The position numbers and the translations under genes were made by a program. Shown piece after piece: positions 36,082 to 48,600 of a stretch of DNA of 50,192 nt. Under the pieces are notes generated by a model. The model was not told the DNA's origin. It was given only the letters and a program-made list of their open reading frames with translations, and did no database searches. Origin of the DNA: Mycobacterium sp. (GTDB lineage Bacteria; Actinomycetota; Actinomycetes; Mycobacteriales; Mycobacteriaceae); NCBI RefSeq assembly GCF_019247635.1, contig NZ_JAFBAR010000065.1, positions 1 to 50,192 on the forward strand, written 5' to 3'. Numbering within the stretch: position 1 is the first letter of the stretch; each line of letters starts with the position of its first letter.

Positions 36082-39000
36082 CTTCCCCGTCGGCCGGGTT
36101 GAGCGCCAACGCGATCAGCGCTTCGGGGTCCAGCGAGTCGATAACGTCGTCGCTGACAGTTGTGCCGTGAGACGTTTCGCGCTCACCGGCGAGCAGCAGC
36201 AGTTTGTCGAGCAATCCGGTTCTGCGCAATTCGTGGATAGGTATCTTGCGCAACATAGCCCAGATCTTCTCGTCGTCGTCTGCGGTATGACCGGTGTGCA
36301 GTTGTCGGCTCAAATGGTCGACCAACGCTATCGGGGTGGGGTAATCGAAGATGAGGGTGCGCGACAAGACCAAGCCAGTATCGGCTTTGAGGCGGTTGCG
36401 AAGTTCGACTCCCGTCAACGAGTCGAACCCGAGCTCTTGAAAGGCACTTTCGGCATCGATGTCGTGGCTGCTGGAGTGCCCAAGCACGGCGGCCGCGTGC
36501 GAGCACACCAACCGCATCAGGTGTGGGCGTAGTTCGTTCGGGCTCAATCCTTTCAGGTGCTCGGCGCGGCCTTCTCCGACTGGTGGAGCGGGCGGCTCTT
36601 CTCCCGTCAGCCAATAATGTTGTTGGACAAAGCCGTAGGTGGGGAGCTCGACCCGCCGAGCGCCGGGAAAGGCCATCCGCCAATCAACCGATATGCCGTT
36701 ACAGAACAAGTGTCCGGCCGCGTTCAACACCGAATCCGCCTCGGGGCGGTCCTTGGTGATCGATACCAGGGGCAACGCCTGCTCGATGACCGCATTCAGA
36801 TTGCCGCCGGGTCCGACCTCCACGAACAGCCCCGCACCCAACTCCTCGGCGGCCCGAACGCTCTGGGCGAAACGCACCGGCTTGCGCACGTGTTCAACCC
36901 AGTACGCCGCCGACCCGTATCCCGGACCGGCGAGTTTTCCAGTTACACTGGACACCAACGTAATCCGTGGGTGGTGGAAAGAGATGTCGGCGAGCTCATC
37001 TGTGAACTGCGGCAACATCGGCTCCATCAGCGTCGAGTGGAACGCATGCGAGACCCCCAGCCGACGCACGCGTCGACCCCAGGCCGCGACACGATCGGCG
37101 ACTATGCCCACTGATCGCTCGGAACCCGAAATCACCACGGCGTCAGCAGCGTTGACCGCTGCGATATTCACATCCGCGCCAAGCATCGGTGCCAGCTCCT
37201 CTTCGCTGGCGTCCACCGCGACCATCGCACCGCCGGCCGGCAACTCCGCCATCAACCGGCCTCGAGCCGCCACCAGCCTGGCGGCATCCGTGAGTGACAG
37301 CACCCCGGCCACCTGGGCCGCGGCGATCTCCCCCACTGAATGGCCGATCAGGAAATCTGGTGTGACACCACAGTGTTGCCATAACGCGGCCAACGCCAGT
37401 TCGATTGCGAACAACGCCGGCTGAGCGAACTCCGTACTTTCCAGCGTCGTCGCGTCGGAACCCCAGATCACCTGCCGCAACGGCAGCCGCAGATGGGCGT
37501 CCAACGCCCGAGCCGCCTCGTCGAACGCGTGCGCGAACGCCGGGAAGCGGGCATGCAGCTGTCGCCCCATACCGAGCCATTGCGCGCCTTGACCGGGAAA
37601 CATGAACGCCACCTTGCCCAGCGGGCGTACACGACCCGCCACCGCACCGGGCTCTTCGGCGGCCAAGGCCGCCACACCGGCCAACAGTCGGTCGCGGTCA
37701 CCGACCACCACCGCGCGCTGCTCGAATACCGTCCGCGTCGTCACCAGCGACCAACCCACATCAGCCACACCTAGGTCCGGCCGCTCGCTGACGTAAGCCA
37801 GCAACCGCGCCGCCTGGTTGGCCAACGCGGCACCCGACCGAGCCGATAGCACCCAGGGCACTACCACGTCATCATCACGGGGTTGCTCCACAGTGCTTTT
37901 CGGTATTTCCGGCGCGGGGGCCTGCTCCACAATCACATGCGCGTTGGTGCCACCCATCCCGAACGAGGACACACCCGCGCGGCGGGGACTATCGTCGGTG
38001 GGCCACGGCGTCAACTCCGTATTGACTTGAAGGCCAAGCCTGTTTACGTCGGCGTCGGGGTTGGGACCTACGTAGTTGAGACTCGCTGGGATCACGGCGT
38101 TTTCGACGGCGAGGACGGTCTTGATCAGGCCTGCGACTCCTGCGGCCGCGCCCGAATGACCGATGTTGGTCTTGACCGACCCGAGGAGCAGGGGGCGCTG
38201 CCGAGGGCCCGTGAAGACTTCCCCCAGCGCGGTTGCCTCGATCGGATCCCCGACCTCGGTGCCGGTCCCGTGGGCCTCGACGTAGTCGATCTGACTTTTG
38301 TCCAGGCTGGCGGCGGATAACGCGCGCCGGATCACATCGACCTGGCCGGCCACCGAGGGCACGGTCAGCCCGGCGCTGCCGTGCCCGGCATTGCCGACGG
38401 CGCTGCCGCGAATTATGGCGCGGACGCGGTTCCCGTCCTCCACGGCGGCGGGCAACGGCTTCAGCAGCACCAGTCCCGCACCCTCAGCTCGCACGTAGCC
38501 GTCCGCGCGGCCGTCGAACGCATAAGTGTGCCCGGAAGCCGACACGGCGCCGAATTCCCTTTCTAGTAGGGCTGTCTCGGCCACCAGGTTGAGGTGAATG
38601 CCACCCGCTACGGCCACGGCCGACTGACCCGTACGCAGTCCTTCACACGCAAGGTGGACCGCCACCAGGGACGACGATTGGCCCGAATCGACTGTCGCGC
38701 TGGCGCCCTGCAGCCCGAAGGCGTAGGAGATTCTGTTGGCGATCATTGCCCGGCTCACGCCCGCGAACGTGTGATGACCGAGACCCTGCGGGTCCTCGGG
38801 GTTTTCCCGGACGTCGCGGAGCGCCAACACGGCGTAGTCATCGGTCATCGCCCCGATGTACACGGCGACCTGTTCTCCGCGGAGCGTCTCCGGCGCAAGG
38901 CAACCATCTTCCAACAGTTCCCAGGTCAGCTCCAGCGCCAGTCGCTGCCGGGGATCCATCGCGCATGCCTCGCGTGGCGACACGTTGAAGAAATCGGCAT

Positions 39001-39190
39001 CGAACCTTGCGACGTCATCCAGCAAACCTTCGCGCTGGGTGTTGGTTCGGTCCGTTGCGCCGGGTAACTGTGTAACTTCCAGGCCGTCACGGACAACGCG
39101 CCAGAAGTCCCGGGGGTTTGCAGCGCCGGGGAATCTGCAGGCGAGTCCGATGACCGCTACGTCTGTCGGGTGCACGCGATCCTCCAGCAT
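36071..39190 (-). CDS. pks9: Type I PKS loading module Pks9 (KSQ-AT-ACP)
   Basis: 1039 aa. KS domain (about 8-425) with DSGQSSS: Gln171 replaces the catalytic Cys, while both His (H307 in EAHGTGT, H345 in NIGHS) remain. This is a KSQ that decarboxylates malonyl-ACP. AT domain (about 525-830) with GHSVGE (Ser618) and HAFH, the malonyl-CoA type. ACP about 890-960 with Ser924 in GFDSL. The C-terminal tail (KIWAMLRKIPIHELRRTGLL and an acidic end) resembles docking segments. The N-terminus lacks the docking coil found in Pks8/17. ATG 39190 is annotated; GTG 39175 has GGAGG five bases upstream and may be the true start. Confidence 0.92.
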   Translation of the reverse strand: MLEDRVHPTDVAVIGLACRFPGAANPRDFWRVVRDGLEVTQLPGATDRTNTQREGLLDDVARFDADFFNVSPREACAMDPRQRLALELTWELLEDGCLAPETLRGEQVAVYIGAMTDDYAVLALRDVRENPEDPQGLGHHTFAGVSRAMIANRISYAFGLQGASATVDSGQSSSLVAVHLACEGLRTGQSAVAVAGGIHLNLVAETALLEREFGAVSASGHTYAFDGRADGYVRAEGAGLVLLKPLPAAVEDGNRVRAIIRGSAVGNAGHGSAGLTVPSVAGQVDVIRRALSAASLDKSQIDYVEAHGTGTEVGDPIEATALGEVFTGPRQRPLLLGSVKTNIGHSGAAAGVAGLIKTVLAVENAVIPASLNYVGPNPDADVNRLGLQVNTELTPWPTDDSPRRAGVSSFGMGGTNAHVIVEQAPAPEIPKSTVEQPRDDDVVVPWVLSARSGAALANQAARLLAYVSERPDLGVADVGWSLVTTRTVFEQRAVVVGDRDRLLAGVAALAAEEPGAVAGRVRPLGKVAFMFPGQGAQWLGMGRQLHARFPAFAHAFDEAARALDAHLRLPLRQVIWGSDATTLESTEFAQPALFAIELALAALWQHCGVTPDFLIGHSVGEIAAAQVAGVLSLTDAARLVAARGRLMAELPAGGAMVAVDASEEELAPMLGADVNIAAVNAADAVVISGSERSVGIVADRVAAWGRRVRRLGVSHAFHSTLMEPMLPQFTDELADISFHHPRITLVSSVTGKLAGPGYGSAAYWVEHVRKPVRFAQSVRAAEELGAGLFVEVGPGGNLNAVIEQALPLVSITKDRPEADSVLNAAGHLFCNGISVDWRMAFPGARRVELPTYGFVQQHYWLTGEEPPAPPVGEGRAEHLKGLSPNELRPHLMRLVCSHAAAVLGHSSSHDIDAESAFQELGFDSLTGVELRNRLKADTGLVLSRTLIFDYPTPIALVDHLSRQLHTGHTADDDEKIWAMLRKIPIHELRRTGLLDKLLLLAGERETSHGTTVSDDVIDSLDPEALIALALNPADGEDES

Positions 39191-39331
39191 TCAACTGCGC
39201 CTGCAACCAAGCTACCGACGCGATCTCCCAAGGCTATTTGAAAGGTGAGTCCCGCGTAACCGCAGTGCAGGGCCAGTTCCGGAACCGACGGCAACAACGG
39301 TTCGTCCGACTGACCCGCGAGCGGTGCTGGT
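39191..39331. other. Gap between pks8/17 and pks9
   Basis: 141 bases on the leading side of pks9. A short open frame crosses it but has no ribosome binding site and no family resemblance. A promoter for pks9 could lie here; none is clear. The GGAGG near 39180 belongs to the alternative pks9 GTG start. Confidence 0.4.
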
Positions 39332-42300
39332 CTAGGGGCCCAACTCGTCATCGAGAATCGCGAACAGTTGGCTTTCGGTGGCCGCGTTGATATCGTCGTC
39401 GAACGGATAGGGACTCGGTTCCGGCTGTGGGCGAGGCATACTCAAAGCGTTCAGCAGATTCTGCAGACGGCCCGTAAGGTGAGTTTTCTCATCCGGGCCC
39501 CAGCCGGGTTGGTCGATCAGTGCCTGTAATTCGCGGGCGATGTCGTTAAAGCGGCTCATCCGGTTGGGTGGGTCATCGGTGGTGCTGGCGGTGACGGTGG
39601 CCAACTGGGTGGCGAGATGTTCGGCCAGCGCGGCGGGTGAGGGATGGTCGAAGATCACGGTGGGCGAAAGGGTCAGGCCGACAGCCGTTTTGAGTCGGTT
39701 CCGCAGTTCAACGGCGGACAGCGAATCGAATCCTAGTTCCTGAAAAGCGCTTTCGGCGCTGATGTCTGCGGGGTCGGCTTGTCCCAACACTGCCGCGGCG
39801 TTATGGCGGACCAGATCCACCAGTTCGCGGTGGCGTTGTTCGGCAGTCAGCCCCCGCAGTCGTGCCTGCAGGTCCGTCGTGGAGTTGCCACCGTCGGCGA
39901 CGGCGCGACGGGTTTGGCGGCTGTGGAGTTCACCCAGGAGTGGGGGCAGGCCATCGCTGTGCTCCGCGAGCGCGCTGGGATCCAAGCGGGTGGCCACAAC
40001 GACGGGGCGCTCATCCAGCATGGCGGTGTCGAACAGTTCGAGGGCATGTGGGGTCGGCAAGGGCGCCAATCCGATTCGGCTGATGCGGGCCTTGTCCCGA
40101 TCGGCGAGGTGTCGGGTCAGCGCGCTGGATTGTTCCCACAGCCCCCAAGCAATCGACAGACCGGGCAGTCCGTGGCCGTGCCGATAGGCGGCCAGCGCGT
40201 CGAGGAAACTGTTGGCGGCAGCATAGTTTGCCTGGCCCGGGGCCCCCACGATCCCCGCCAATGACGAAAACAACACGAAGGCAGACAAATTCAGATCCTG
40301 GGTCAGCTCGTGCAGATTCCACGCCGCATCAAGCTTGGCCCGCAGCACGGCATCCACGCGATCCGGTGTCAGCGACAAGATCAGCCCGTCGTCCAGCACG
40401 CCCGCGGCGTGAATCACCCCCGTCAGTGGCTTGGGCACATTCGCCAACAACTCCGCCAAGGCGGTGCGATCGGCCACATCGCAGGCCGCGACCCGAACCT
40501 GCGCGCCCGCTTGGGTCAATTCGGCGACCAATTCGGCTGTACCCTCGGCATTTCCACCGCTGCGGCTGGCCAACAGCAGATGGCGCACCCCATACCGGCG
40601 CACCATATGACGAGCCAGTGCCGCACCCGCCATCCCTGTGCCCCCGGTAATCAACACCGTGCCCGCAGCCAACCCGACACCGGGTCCGTCGGGCAGCGTC
40701 AATACCACCTTGCCGACGTGGCGGGCCTGGCTGACAAATCGGTAAGCCTCTGCGGCCCGGCGCACATCCCAAGTTTTTACCGGTAACCGGTGCAGCGCGT
40801 CCTTCTCAAACAGCCCGATCAGTTCAGCCAGCATGTCTGCGATGCGGTCCGGGCCGGCCTCCATCAGGTCGAACGCCCGATACAGCACGCCCGGATACCG
40901 TTCGGCGATCACTTGCGGGTCACGCAGATCCGTCTTGCCCATCTCGAGGAAGTGCCCACCCGGTGCCAGCAGCCGCAGCGAGGCGTCCACGAAATCGCCG
41001 GCCAGCGAGTTGAGCACCACATCCACCCCGGCCCCGCCGGTGGCAGCCAAGAATTTCACCTCGAACTCCAGCGTGCGCGAATCGGCGATATGGTCGTCGT
41101 CGAATCCCAAGGCCCGCAACGTCTCCCACTTCCCCCGGCTGGCCGTGCCGAAAACCTCCGCGCCGCCGTGCCGAGCCAACTGGACGGCAGCCATGCCGAC
41201 ACCACCAGCAGCGGCGTGCACCAACACCTTCTGGCCGTCCCGCAGCCCAGCCAACGCTGACAGCCCGTACAACGCCGTCAAGAACGCCACCGGTGTGCCC
41301 GCGGCCTGCGCCACGCACCATCCCGCCGGCACCGGAGTCACCATCCGCGCGTCTACCACCGCCTCGGAACCGGCCACCCCCAGCAAGCCCATCACGGAAT
41401 CGCCAACCGTCAATCCGGTCACACCCGGACCGATCTCGACCACCATCCCCGCACCCTCGGCCCCCACCTGCGCGGCGCCCGGGTACATTCCCAGCGCCAC
41501 CAACACATCTCGGAAGTTGACCCCGACCGCAGCAACCATGACCCGAACCTGCCCGGCCGCCAGTTCCACGCGTGGGCACTCCTGCACCACCAAGTCGTCC
41601 AGTGTTCCGCCGGCGCCCGCCGCCAATCGCCATACCGCCGGTCGTTCGGGCAGACGCAAAACCAGCTGCGAACGGACCGCCCGCAAGCGCGGGGCGTACA
41701 CCACCCCTCGGCGCACCACCAATCGCGTTTCACCGCCGCCGATCACCGCCCCCACATCCACCGACCCGTCCGTATCCAGCAACAGCAGACGACCCGGATG
41801 CTCTGCTTGCGCGGAACGCACCAACCCCCATACCGCGGCGCCCGCCAAGTTCGGGACGTCCGCACCGGCGAGCCCGACGGCGCCGCGGGTCAACACGACC
41901 AGCAACCCGGCGCGATCACCGCGCAACCACGACTGCAACACCCCCAGCGCCGCATAGGTGGCGGCACGCACCCCTTCCGACGGCGCCTCCCAGACCTCTC
42001 CGACGTCGTGGCTCCCGTTGCCGCCCAACGACACCGGAGACCAGGCCACCTCCAGCAGCCCGCCGCTACGAGGTGCCGCTGCCGTCGACAACTGTGCAGC
42101 CGACACCGGACGCATCACCAGTTCTCGCACCGACAACACGGGCTGCCCCACCGCGTCGGCCAGATCAACCGATACGGCCCCGCCACCGACCGGTGCTAAC
42201 CGAACTCGCCCCCGCGAGGCCCCCGCCGCATGCAGACATACTCCCTGCCAGGAAAACGGCAACACCGTCTCGGCGCGCTCATCGGCCAGTCCCATTGCGT

Positions 42301-45300
42301 GCAGCGACGCATCCAGTATCAGCGGATGAATTCCGAAGCCAGCCAACGTCACATCCGCGTCCTGGGGAACAGCGACCTCGGCGAAGATCTCCCCACCGCG
42401 TCGCCACATGCGGCGCAGGCCCCGAAACGCTCGGCCATAGTGATAACCCCGCGCGGCCAACCGCTCGTAGGCACCATCGACGGGCAGCTCTGACGCCCCC
42501 ACCGGCGGCCACACCGACAAATTGGTTGCCGGCGTCGTCGGTCGCGGACCGAGGATGCCTTCTGCGTGCAACTGCCATCCCGAATCCGGGTGCGCTCCAC
42601 TCGAATACACCGAAACCGCGCGGTGCCCCGAGTCGTCGGCGCCACCCGCCACCACCTGTACCCGCACCCCACCGCCGGCCGGCAGCACCAGCGGAGCCAA
42701 CAACGTCAACTCCTCCACTACCCCGCAGCCGGTCTCGTCGCCAGCCCGCAACACCAGTTCGACGAAACCCGCGCCGGGAAACAGCACCGCACCGCCGACG
42801 ACATGATCGGCCAGCCACGGCTGCTCACCCGCCGACAGCCAACCCGTCAACACCAACCCGCCCACATCCGGTCGCTCCAGCACCGCACCCAGCAACGGAT
42901 GATCCACCCGGACCAATTCCGCACTGCGGACATCCACGCCCGAACCGGTGCCCATGGCGCCCAGCCAATACCGACGCCGTACAAACCCATACGTCGGTAG
43001 GTCCACGCGACGGCCGGGAACCAGAACCGTCCTCCAATTGACCTCGATTCCCCTGGTGAACAGCTGACCGGCGGCCGCGAGTGCCGACTCCACCTCCGGG
43101 CGGCCCCGCGGCATCGCCACGACCGACGCCACGGGCTCGGTGCTCAGCGACTGCTGCACCGCAGCGCTCAAACCTCCGCTGGGCCCAACCTCGACAAAGA
43201 CTCTGGCCCCGAGTGCCTCCGCGGTTTGAACGGCGGCGGCGAAGCGCACCGGCCGGCGCACGTGGTCAACCCAGTAGGACGCCGACCCGTATCCGGGTCC
43301 GGCCACCTGGCCAGATAGGTTGGATACCAACGTAAATCGTGGTCGCATGACCGTTAGGTCGGCAAGCAACTCCGAGAGTTCCGCCAACATCGGTTCCATC
43401 AGCACGGAATGAAACGCGTGGGAAACGGCCAGCCGATGCACCCGCCGACCCTGCGCGGATACCCGGTCCGCCACCACACCCACCGCCGGCTCGGGACCCG
43501 AAACGACCACGGCCCCAGGACCGTTGACCGCCGCGATCTCCGCGCCCTCGACCAGCAACGGCGCCACCTCCGCCTCGCCGGCGGACACCGCAACCATCGC
43601 GCCGCCGGTCGGCAACTTCGCCATCAGCCGTCCCCGCGCCCCCACCACCCGCGCCGCCTGTTCCAATGTCAGCACGCCGGCCACCTGGGCCGCGGCGATC
43701 TCACCGACCGAATGGCCCATGACCACGTCGGGCACCACACCCCAGTGCTGCCATAGCGCCGCCAACGCCACCTCCACGGCGAACAACGCCGGCTGCGCAA
43801 ACTCGGTGCTCGCCAACAGGGCTGGGTCATCGCCCCATACCACCTGCTTCAACGGAAGGCGCAGCTGGCCATTCACCGCCTCGACGGCCTCGTCAAAGGC
43901 ATTGGCGAACACGGGGAAACGTTCATACAGCCGCGCGCCCATACCCAACCACTGCGCACCCTGGCCGGGAAACACAAAAACTGTCCTGCCCCCCGGCCGC
44001 GCCCGGCCTGTGACCACATTCGCACTGGGTGCACCGGCTGCCAGCGCCGCCAGCCCGCCCGTCAACGCCTCGCGGTCGGCACCAACGATCACCGCCCGAT
44101 GCTCGAACGACGATCGGGTGGAAATCAACGACCAGGCGATGTCCGCCGCAGCGGTATCCCGGTGAGCAGACACATGGTCCAGCAGCCGCCCCGCCTGCCT
44201 CACCAGCGCCTCTTCGGAGCGGCCGGACACCACCCAGGCTGCGGCGGCGTTATTGTGCACGGTCGCAGGGATTTCGGCATCGGCGGGCGCCTGCTCGACG
44301 ATCACGTGCGCGTTCGTGCCACTGATCCCGAACGACGACACCCCCGCCCGGCGTGGCCGCGCCCCGACCAGCCAGGGTCGCGGTTCGGTCAACAGCGAGA
44401 TCGAACCAGTCGACCAATCCACGTGCGGCGTAGGCACATCCAGGTGCAGGGTCTTGGGCATCAGCCCGTGATGCATCGCTTGCACCATCTTGATCACCCC
44501 GGCCACACCGGCGGCGGCCGACGTGTGTCCGATGTTCGATTTGATCGATCCCAGCCACAGGGGCTCGGTGCGGCCCTGCCCGTAGGTCGCCAACAGCGCC
44601 TGCGCCTCAATGGGATCGCCCAACACGGTTCCGGTCCCGTGTCCCTCCACCACGTCCACGTCGCTTGCGGTCAGGCGCGCGCTGGCCAGCGCGGCTCGAA
44701 TCACCCGTTGCTGGGCGGGTCCGTTGGGCGCCGTGAGGCCGTTGGAGGCACCGTCCTGGTTCACCGCCGACCCCCGCAGCAGCGCCAGCACCGGATGGCC
44801 CAACCGTCGGGCATCGGCCAGGCGCTCGAGCACCAGCACCCCGGCACCCTCCGACCAGGCGGTCCCGTCGGCACCACCGGCATACGCCTTGCATCGACCG
44901 TCGGGAGCCAGCGCACGTTGCCGACTGAACTCCACAAACGCCGCCGGCGTCGCCATCACCGTCACGCCACCGGCCAGCGCCAAATCGGTTTCCCCCGAAC
45001 GCAACGACTGCGCGGCCAAGTGCATCGCCACCAACGACGACGAGCACGCCGTATCCACCGATACCGCGGGGCCCTCCAAGCCCAGCACATATGCCAGCCG
45101 ACCCGACGTCACGCTCAATGTCGACCCGGTCAGCCCGTAGCCTTCCAGCTCGCCCTCAACCTGGCCTCCGTAGCCGGCGTGAATGACCCCGGCGAACACG
45201 CCGGTGGCCGATCCCCGTAGGCCCAACGGGTCAATTCCCGCCCGCTCCAAGGCCTCCCACGAGATTTCCAGCATCAACCGTTGCTGCGGATCCATCGCCA

Positions 45301-45649
45301 TCGCCTCGCTGGGCCCGATGCCGAAGAATGCCGCGTCGAAGTCTGCCGCGTCGGTCAGGAAGGACCCCTGCCGCACGTACATCTTTCCCGCCGCGTCGGG
45401 ATCTGGATCGAACAACCCCGCGAAGTCCCAACCGCGGTCGACCGGAAAATCCGCTACCGCGTCGCGTCCCTCAACCACCAACTCCCACAACGACTCCGGG
45501 GAATCCACACCGCCCGGATACCGGCATGCCATTCCCACCACCGCCACCGGTTCGGAAAGCTTACCTTCCAGCTCAGCCAGGTCTCGCCGGGTGCGGCGCA
45601 GATCCGCGGTCAGGCGTTTCAGGTAGTCGATGTGCTCTGTGCTGCTCAC
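39332..45649 (-). CDS. pks8: Fully reducing type I PKS module, Pks8 and Pks17 in one protein
   Basis: 2105 aa from GTG 45649, which overlaps the pks7 stop (GTGA). An N-terminal docking coil (1-32) precedes KS with DTACSSS (Cys202). AT has GHSVGE (Ser647) and HAFH, predicting malonyl-CoA. DH has [10 protein letters not shown] (His949). ER has a nucleotide loop near 1480 (GGVGMAAVQ). KR has TGGTGMAG near 1665 and an LDD motif of B-type reductases. ACP has Ser1976. A C-terminal docking segment ends in [11 protein letters not shown]. One cycle would add a fully reduced two-carbon unit. In M. tuberculosis the same sequence is split into pks8 and pks17, which were tied to branched unsaturated fatty acids. 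No thioesterase domain. Confidence 0.94.
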   Translation of the reverse strand: MSSTEHIDYLKRLTADLRRTRRDLAELEGKLSEPVAVVGMACRYPGGVDSPESLWELVVEGRDAVADFPVDRGWDFAGLFDPDPDAAGKMYVRQGSFLTDAADFDAAFFGIGPSEAMAMDPQQRLMLEISWEALERAGIDPLGLRGSATGVFAGVIHAGYGGQVEGELEGYGLTGSTLSVTSGRLAYVLGLEGPAVSVDTACSSSLVAMHLAAQSLRSGETDLALAGGVTVMATPAAFVEFSRQRALAPDGRCKAYAGGADGTAWSEGAGVLVLERLADARRLGHPVLALLRGSAVNQDGASNGLTAPNGPAQQRVIRAALASARLTASDVDVVEGHGTGTVLGDPIEAQALLATYGQGRTEPLWLGSIKSNIGHTSAAAGVAGVIKMVQAMHHGLMPKTLHLDVPTPHVDWSTGSISLLTEPRPWLVGARPRRAGVSSFGISGTNAHVIVEQAPADAEIPATVHNNAAAAWVVSGRSEEALVRQAGRLLDHVSAHRDTAAADIAWSLISTRSSFEHRAVIVGADREALTGGLAALAAGAPSANVVTGRARPGGRTVFVFPGQGAQWLGMGARLYERFPVFANAFDEAVEAVNGQLRLPLKQVVWGDDPALLASTEFAQPALFAVEVALAALWQHWGVVPDVVMGHSVGEIAAAQVAGVLTLEQAARVVGARGRLMAKLPTGGAMVAVSAGEAEVAPLLVEGAEIAAVNGPGAVVVSGPEPAVGVVADRVSAQGRRVHRLAVSHAFHSVLMEPMLAELSELLADLTVMRPRFTLVSNLSGQVAGPGYGSASYWVDHVRRPVRFAAAVQTAEALGARVFVEVGPSGGLSAAVQQSLSTEPVASVVAMPRGRPEVESALAAAGQLFTRGIEVNWRTVLVPGRRVDLPTYGFVRRRYWLGAMGTGSGVDVRSAELVRVDHPLLGAVLERPDVGGLVLTGWLSAGEQPWLADHVVGGAVLFPGAGFVELVLRAGDETGCGVVEELTLLAPLVLPAGGGVRVQVVAGGADDSGHRAVSVYSSGAHPDSGWQLHAEGILGPRPTTPATNLSVWPPVGASELPVDGAYERLAARGYHYGRAFRGLRRMWRRGGEIFAEVAVPQDADVTLAGFGIHPLILDASLHAMGLADERAETVLPFSWQGVCLHAAGASRGRVRLAPVGGGAVSVDLADAVGQPVLSVRELVMRPVSAAQLSTAAAPRSGGLLEVAWSPVSLGGNGSHDVGEVWEAPSEGVRAATYAALGVLQSWLRGDRAGLLVVLTRGAVGLAGADVPNLAGAAVWGLVRSAQAEHPGRLLLLDTDGSVDVGAVIGGGETRLVVRRGVVYAPRLRAVRSQLVLRLPERPAVWRLAAGAGGTLDDLVVQECPRVELAAGQVRVMVAAVGVNFRDVLVALGMYPGAAQVGAEGAGMVVEIGPGVTGLTVGDSVMGLLGVAGSEAVVDARMVTPVPAGWCVAQAAGTPVAFLTALYGLSALAGLRDGQKVLVHAAAGGVGMAAVQLARHGGAEVFGTASRGKWETLRALGFDDDHIADSRTLEFEVKFLAATGGAGVDVVLNSLAGDFVDASLRLLAPGGHFLEMGKTDLRDPQVIAERYPGVLYRAFDLMEAGPDRIADMLAELIGLFEKDALHRLPVKTWDVRRAAEAYRFVSQARHVGKVVLTLPDGPGVGLAAGTVLITGGTGMAGAALARHMVRRYGVRHLLLASRSGGNAEGTAELVAELTQAGAQVRVAACDVADRTALAELLANVPKPLTGVIHAAGVLDDGLILSLTPDRVDAVLRAKLDAAWNLHELTQDLNLSAFVLFSSLAGIVGAPGQANYAAANSFLDALAAYRHGHGLPGLSIAWGLWEQSSALTRHLADRDKARISRIGLAPLPTPHALELFDTAMLDERPVVVATRLDPSALAEHSDGLPPLLGELHSRQTRRAVADGGNSTTDLQARLRGLTAEQRHRELVDLVRHNAAAVLGQADPADISAESAFQELGFDSLSAVELRNRLKTAVGLTLSPTVIFDHPSPAALAEHLATQLATVTASTTDDPPNRMSRFNDIARELQALIDQPGWGPDEKTHLTGRLQNLLNALSMPRPQPEPSPYPFDDDINAATESQLFAILDDELGP

Positions 45650-48600
45650 TGACCGAGTTCCTGGTCGAGCATCGCGAACAGTTCGCTGTCGCTGGCATTG
45701 TCGATATCCGGGTCCAGGTAGGTGTCGAGGCCGGTGAGCAGGCGATGAATGCGGGTGGTGAATTGTGCCTTCTGGTCGGGACTCCAAGCACCTTGGCTTA
45801 GCAGGGCTTGCAGTTCGCTGGTGAGGTCGTTGAATCGAGTGATCAGGCTGCCCTGGTCGACGTCATCGCTCAACTGTGCGCCGAGGTGGCCGGCCAGCAC
45901 GGCGGGGGTGGGATAGTCGAAAATTAGGGTCGGTGAAAGACTCAGTCCCGTAGCGGTTTTGAGTCGGTTGCGCAGTTCTACGGCGGTCAGGGAGTCGAAG
46001 CCCAGTTCCTGAAAAGCGCGTCCGGCGTTGACGTCCGCGATGCTGGAGCGCCCCAACACGGTGGCGGCGTTGCTGCATACCAAATCCACCAGCGCCCGTT
46101 GTCGTTGTTCGGCGCTAAGGCCGTGCAACCGCGCTGCCAGGCCGACCGTCGACACGGTGGCGGCGGCACGATCGACGACACGTCGCACGGCACGGGACGC
46201 CAACCCGCTCAGTATCGGCGGCAGCGCGGCACGGTGGCGGTCGAGCGCGGCCGAATCCAGGCGAGTGGCAACCACGACGGGTCGCTCGACCAGCAGGGCG
46301 GCATCGATCGAGTCGAGTGCCTGCTCGGTAGACAGTGGTACGAGCCCGAACCGGGTCATCCGGGCTATGTCGCGATCACCGAGACGTCGTGTCATCGCGC
46401 TGGCCTGCCCCCACAGGCCCCACGCTATCGACAACCCGGCCAACCCCTGTGCCCGTCGCTGGGTTGCCAGCCCGTCCAGGAAGCTGTTGGCCGCCGCGTA
46501 GTTGCCCTGACCCGGGGTGCCGACGACCCCGGCCATGGACGAAAACACCACGAAGGCCGACAAATTCAGGTGTCGGGTGAGCTCGTGCAGGTTCCAGGCG
46601 CCGTCGACCTTGGCTCGCAGCACGCCATCCACCCGCTCCGGCGTCAGTGCGGAGATCAACCCGTCATCGAGAACACCGGCGGAATGGATCACCCCCTTGA
46701 GCGGATACCGCGGGGAAAGCCCCGCCAACAAGGCAGCCACCGCGCCGCGATCGGCCACATCACAGGCCGCCACCGCCACCTCCGCGCCGGCCTCGCGCAG
46801 CTCGGCGACCAACTGCGAAACCCCTTGGGCCCGCCCACCCGAACGGCTGACCAGCACCACATTGGCGACCCCATGCCGATCAACCAGGTGACGCGCCACC
46901 GCCGAACCCGCCATCCCGGTCCCGCCCGTGATCAGCACGGTGCCCCCCGCCAACCCGGACTGCCCGGGCCCCTCGGGTAGCGTCAGCACAACCTTGCCGA
47001 CGTGACGGGCGTGGCTGACAAACCGATACGCCTGCTGCGCGCACCGCACGTCGAAAGTCTTGACCGGCAACGGCACCAACGCACCCGCGTCGAACATGCC
47101 CATCAACTCACCCAGCAGCTGCGCGATGCGGTCCGCGCCGGCCTCGATCAGGTCGAATGCCCGGTAGAGCACACCTTGTTCGGCGACCAGCGCGGGGTCG
47201 CGCAGATCTGTCTTACCCATCTCGATGAAACGCCCGCCCGGAGGCAATAACCGCAGCGACGCATCAATCGACTCACCCGCCAACGAATTGAGCACCACAT
47301 CCATGCCGGCTCCGGCCGTGGCCGCGCGGAATTTCGCTTCGAACTCCAACGTACGCGAGTCACCGATGTGGTCGTCGTCAAAACCCATCGCGCGCAGGGT
47401 GTCCCATTTGCCTCGGCTCGCGGTGGCGAACACCTCGACACCCCAGTGCCGGGCCATCTGCACCGCCGCCATGCCGACTCCACCGGTCGCCGCGTGCACC
47501 AACAGCCGCTGGCCCGCCCGCACGTCCGCCAACACCGACAACCCGCACAGCGCCGTCAAAAACACCGCCGGAACCCCGGCGGCCTGCACCACCGACCAGC
47601 CCGCCGGCACTCGGGTCACCAGCCGGGCGTCGACCACCGCCTCGGAACCCACCACCCCGAGCAACCCCATCACCACGTCGCCGGTGGCCACGCCGGACAC
47701 ATCGCGCCCCACCTCGACGACCACCCCGGAGCCGTCGACCCCCAACCTGCCGCCACCGGGGTACATCTCCAACGCCACCAACACATCCCGGAAGTTCACC
47801 CCGACCGCGGCGACCGCCACCCGCACCTGCCCGGCCGCCAATTCCGCTGCCGCACAGGGGCGCACGCGGACGTCCTCCAGTGTTCCACCACCGCCGCTGA
47901 CCAAGTGCCATGGCAACTCGGGCAGCCGCAGCAGCGGCCGCGAGCGCTGCAACCGGGCCGCGTAAGCGACGCCGTTGCGGATCACCAATTGTGGCTCGCC
48001 ACAACGGGCTACGGACCCGACGTCGAGTGTGTCATCAGAGTCGACCAGCACAACACGGTCGGGGTGTTCGGCCTGAGCCGATCGCACCAGTCCCCAAACC
48101 GCCGCGCCCGCCAAATCCGTGAGCTGCTCATCCGGCAGGGCCATCGCCCCGCGCGTGAGCACCACCAGGGGGCCAGGCGCGTCAGCGGCCAGCCACGATT
48201 GCAACACCCCCAGCGCCGCATGAGCGGCCGCATACACCGAGCCCACGACGGACCCATCACCGGCCCGCGACTCCCACACCACCGCTCCGTCCGCAACGCC
48301 GTGCTCCTCCAGCGCCACCGGCGACCACGTCACCTCGAGCAGTCCGGTAGCGGGAGCCGACACCACCGACAATTGGTCCACCGACACCGGACGCACCGAG
48401 AGTTCGCGTACCGACAACACCGGCAGCCCATCCGGATCGGCCATCTCGATCGAAACCGTCCCGGCGCCGGCCGGCGCTATCCGTACCCGCGCCTCCGAGG
48501 CGCCCGCGGCATGCAGGCACACGCCCTGCCACGAAAAGGGCAGCACCGTCTGGCTCTGGCCCAACCCCATCGCGTGCAACGCCGCGTCCAGTAGCACCGG

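Noticed and set aside
35461..36102. 213-codon plus-strand frame opposite pks11
   Set aside because: Antisense to pks11 with no motif; crosses the pks11 promoter region.
39157..39351. 64-codon minus-strand frame between pks8/17 and pks9
   Set aside because: No ribosome binding site, overlaps the pks9 start, no recognised family; likely chance.
41572..43041. 489-codon plus-strand frame inside the PKS region
   Set aside because: Proline/arginine/threonine-rich shadow of the Pks8/17 coding strand; no ribosome binding site or motif.
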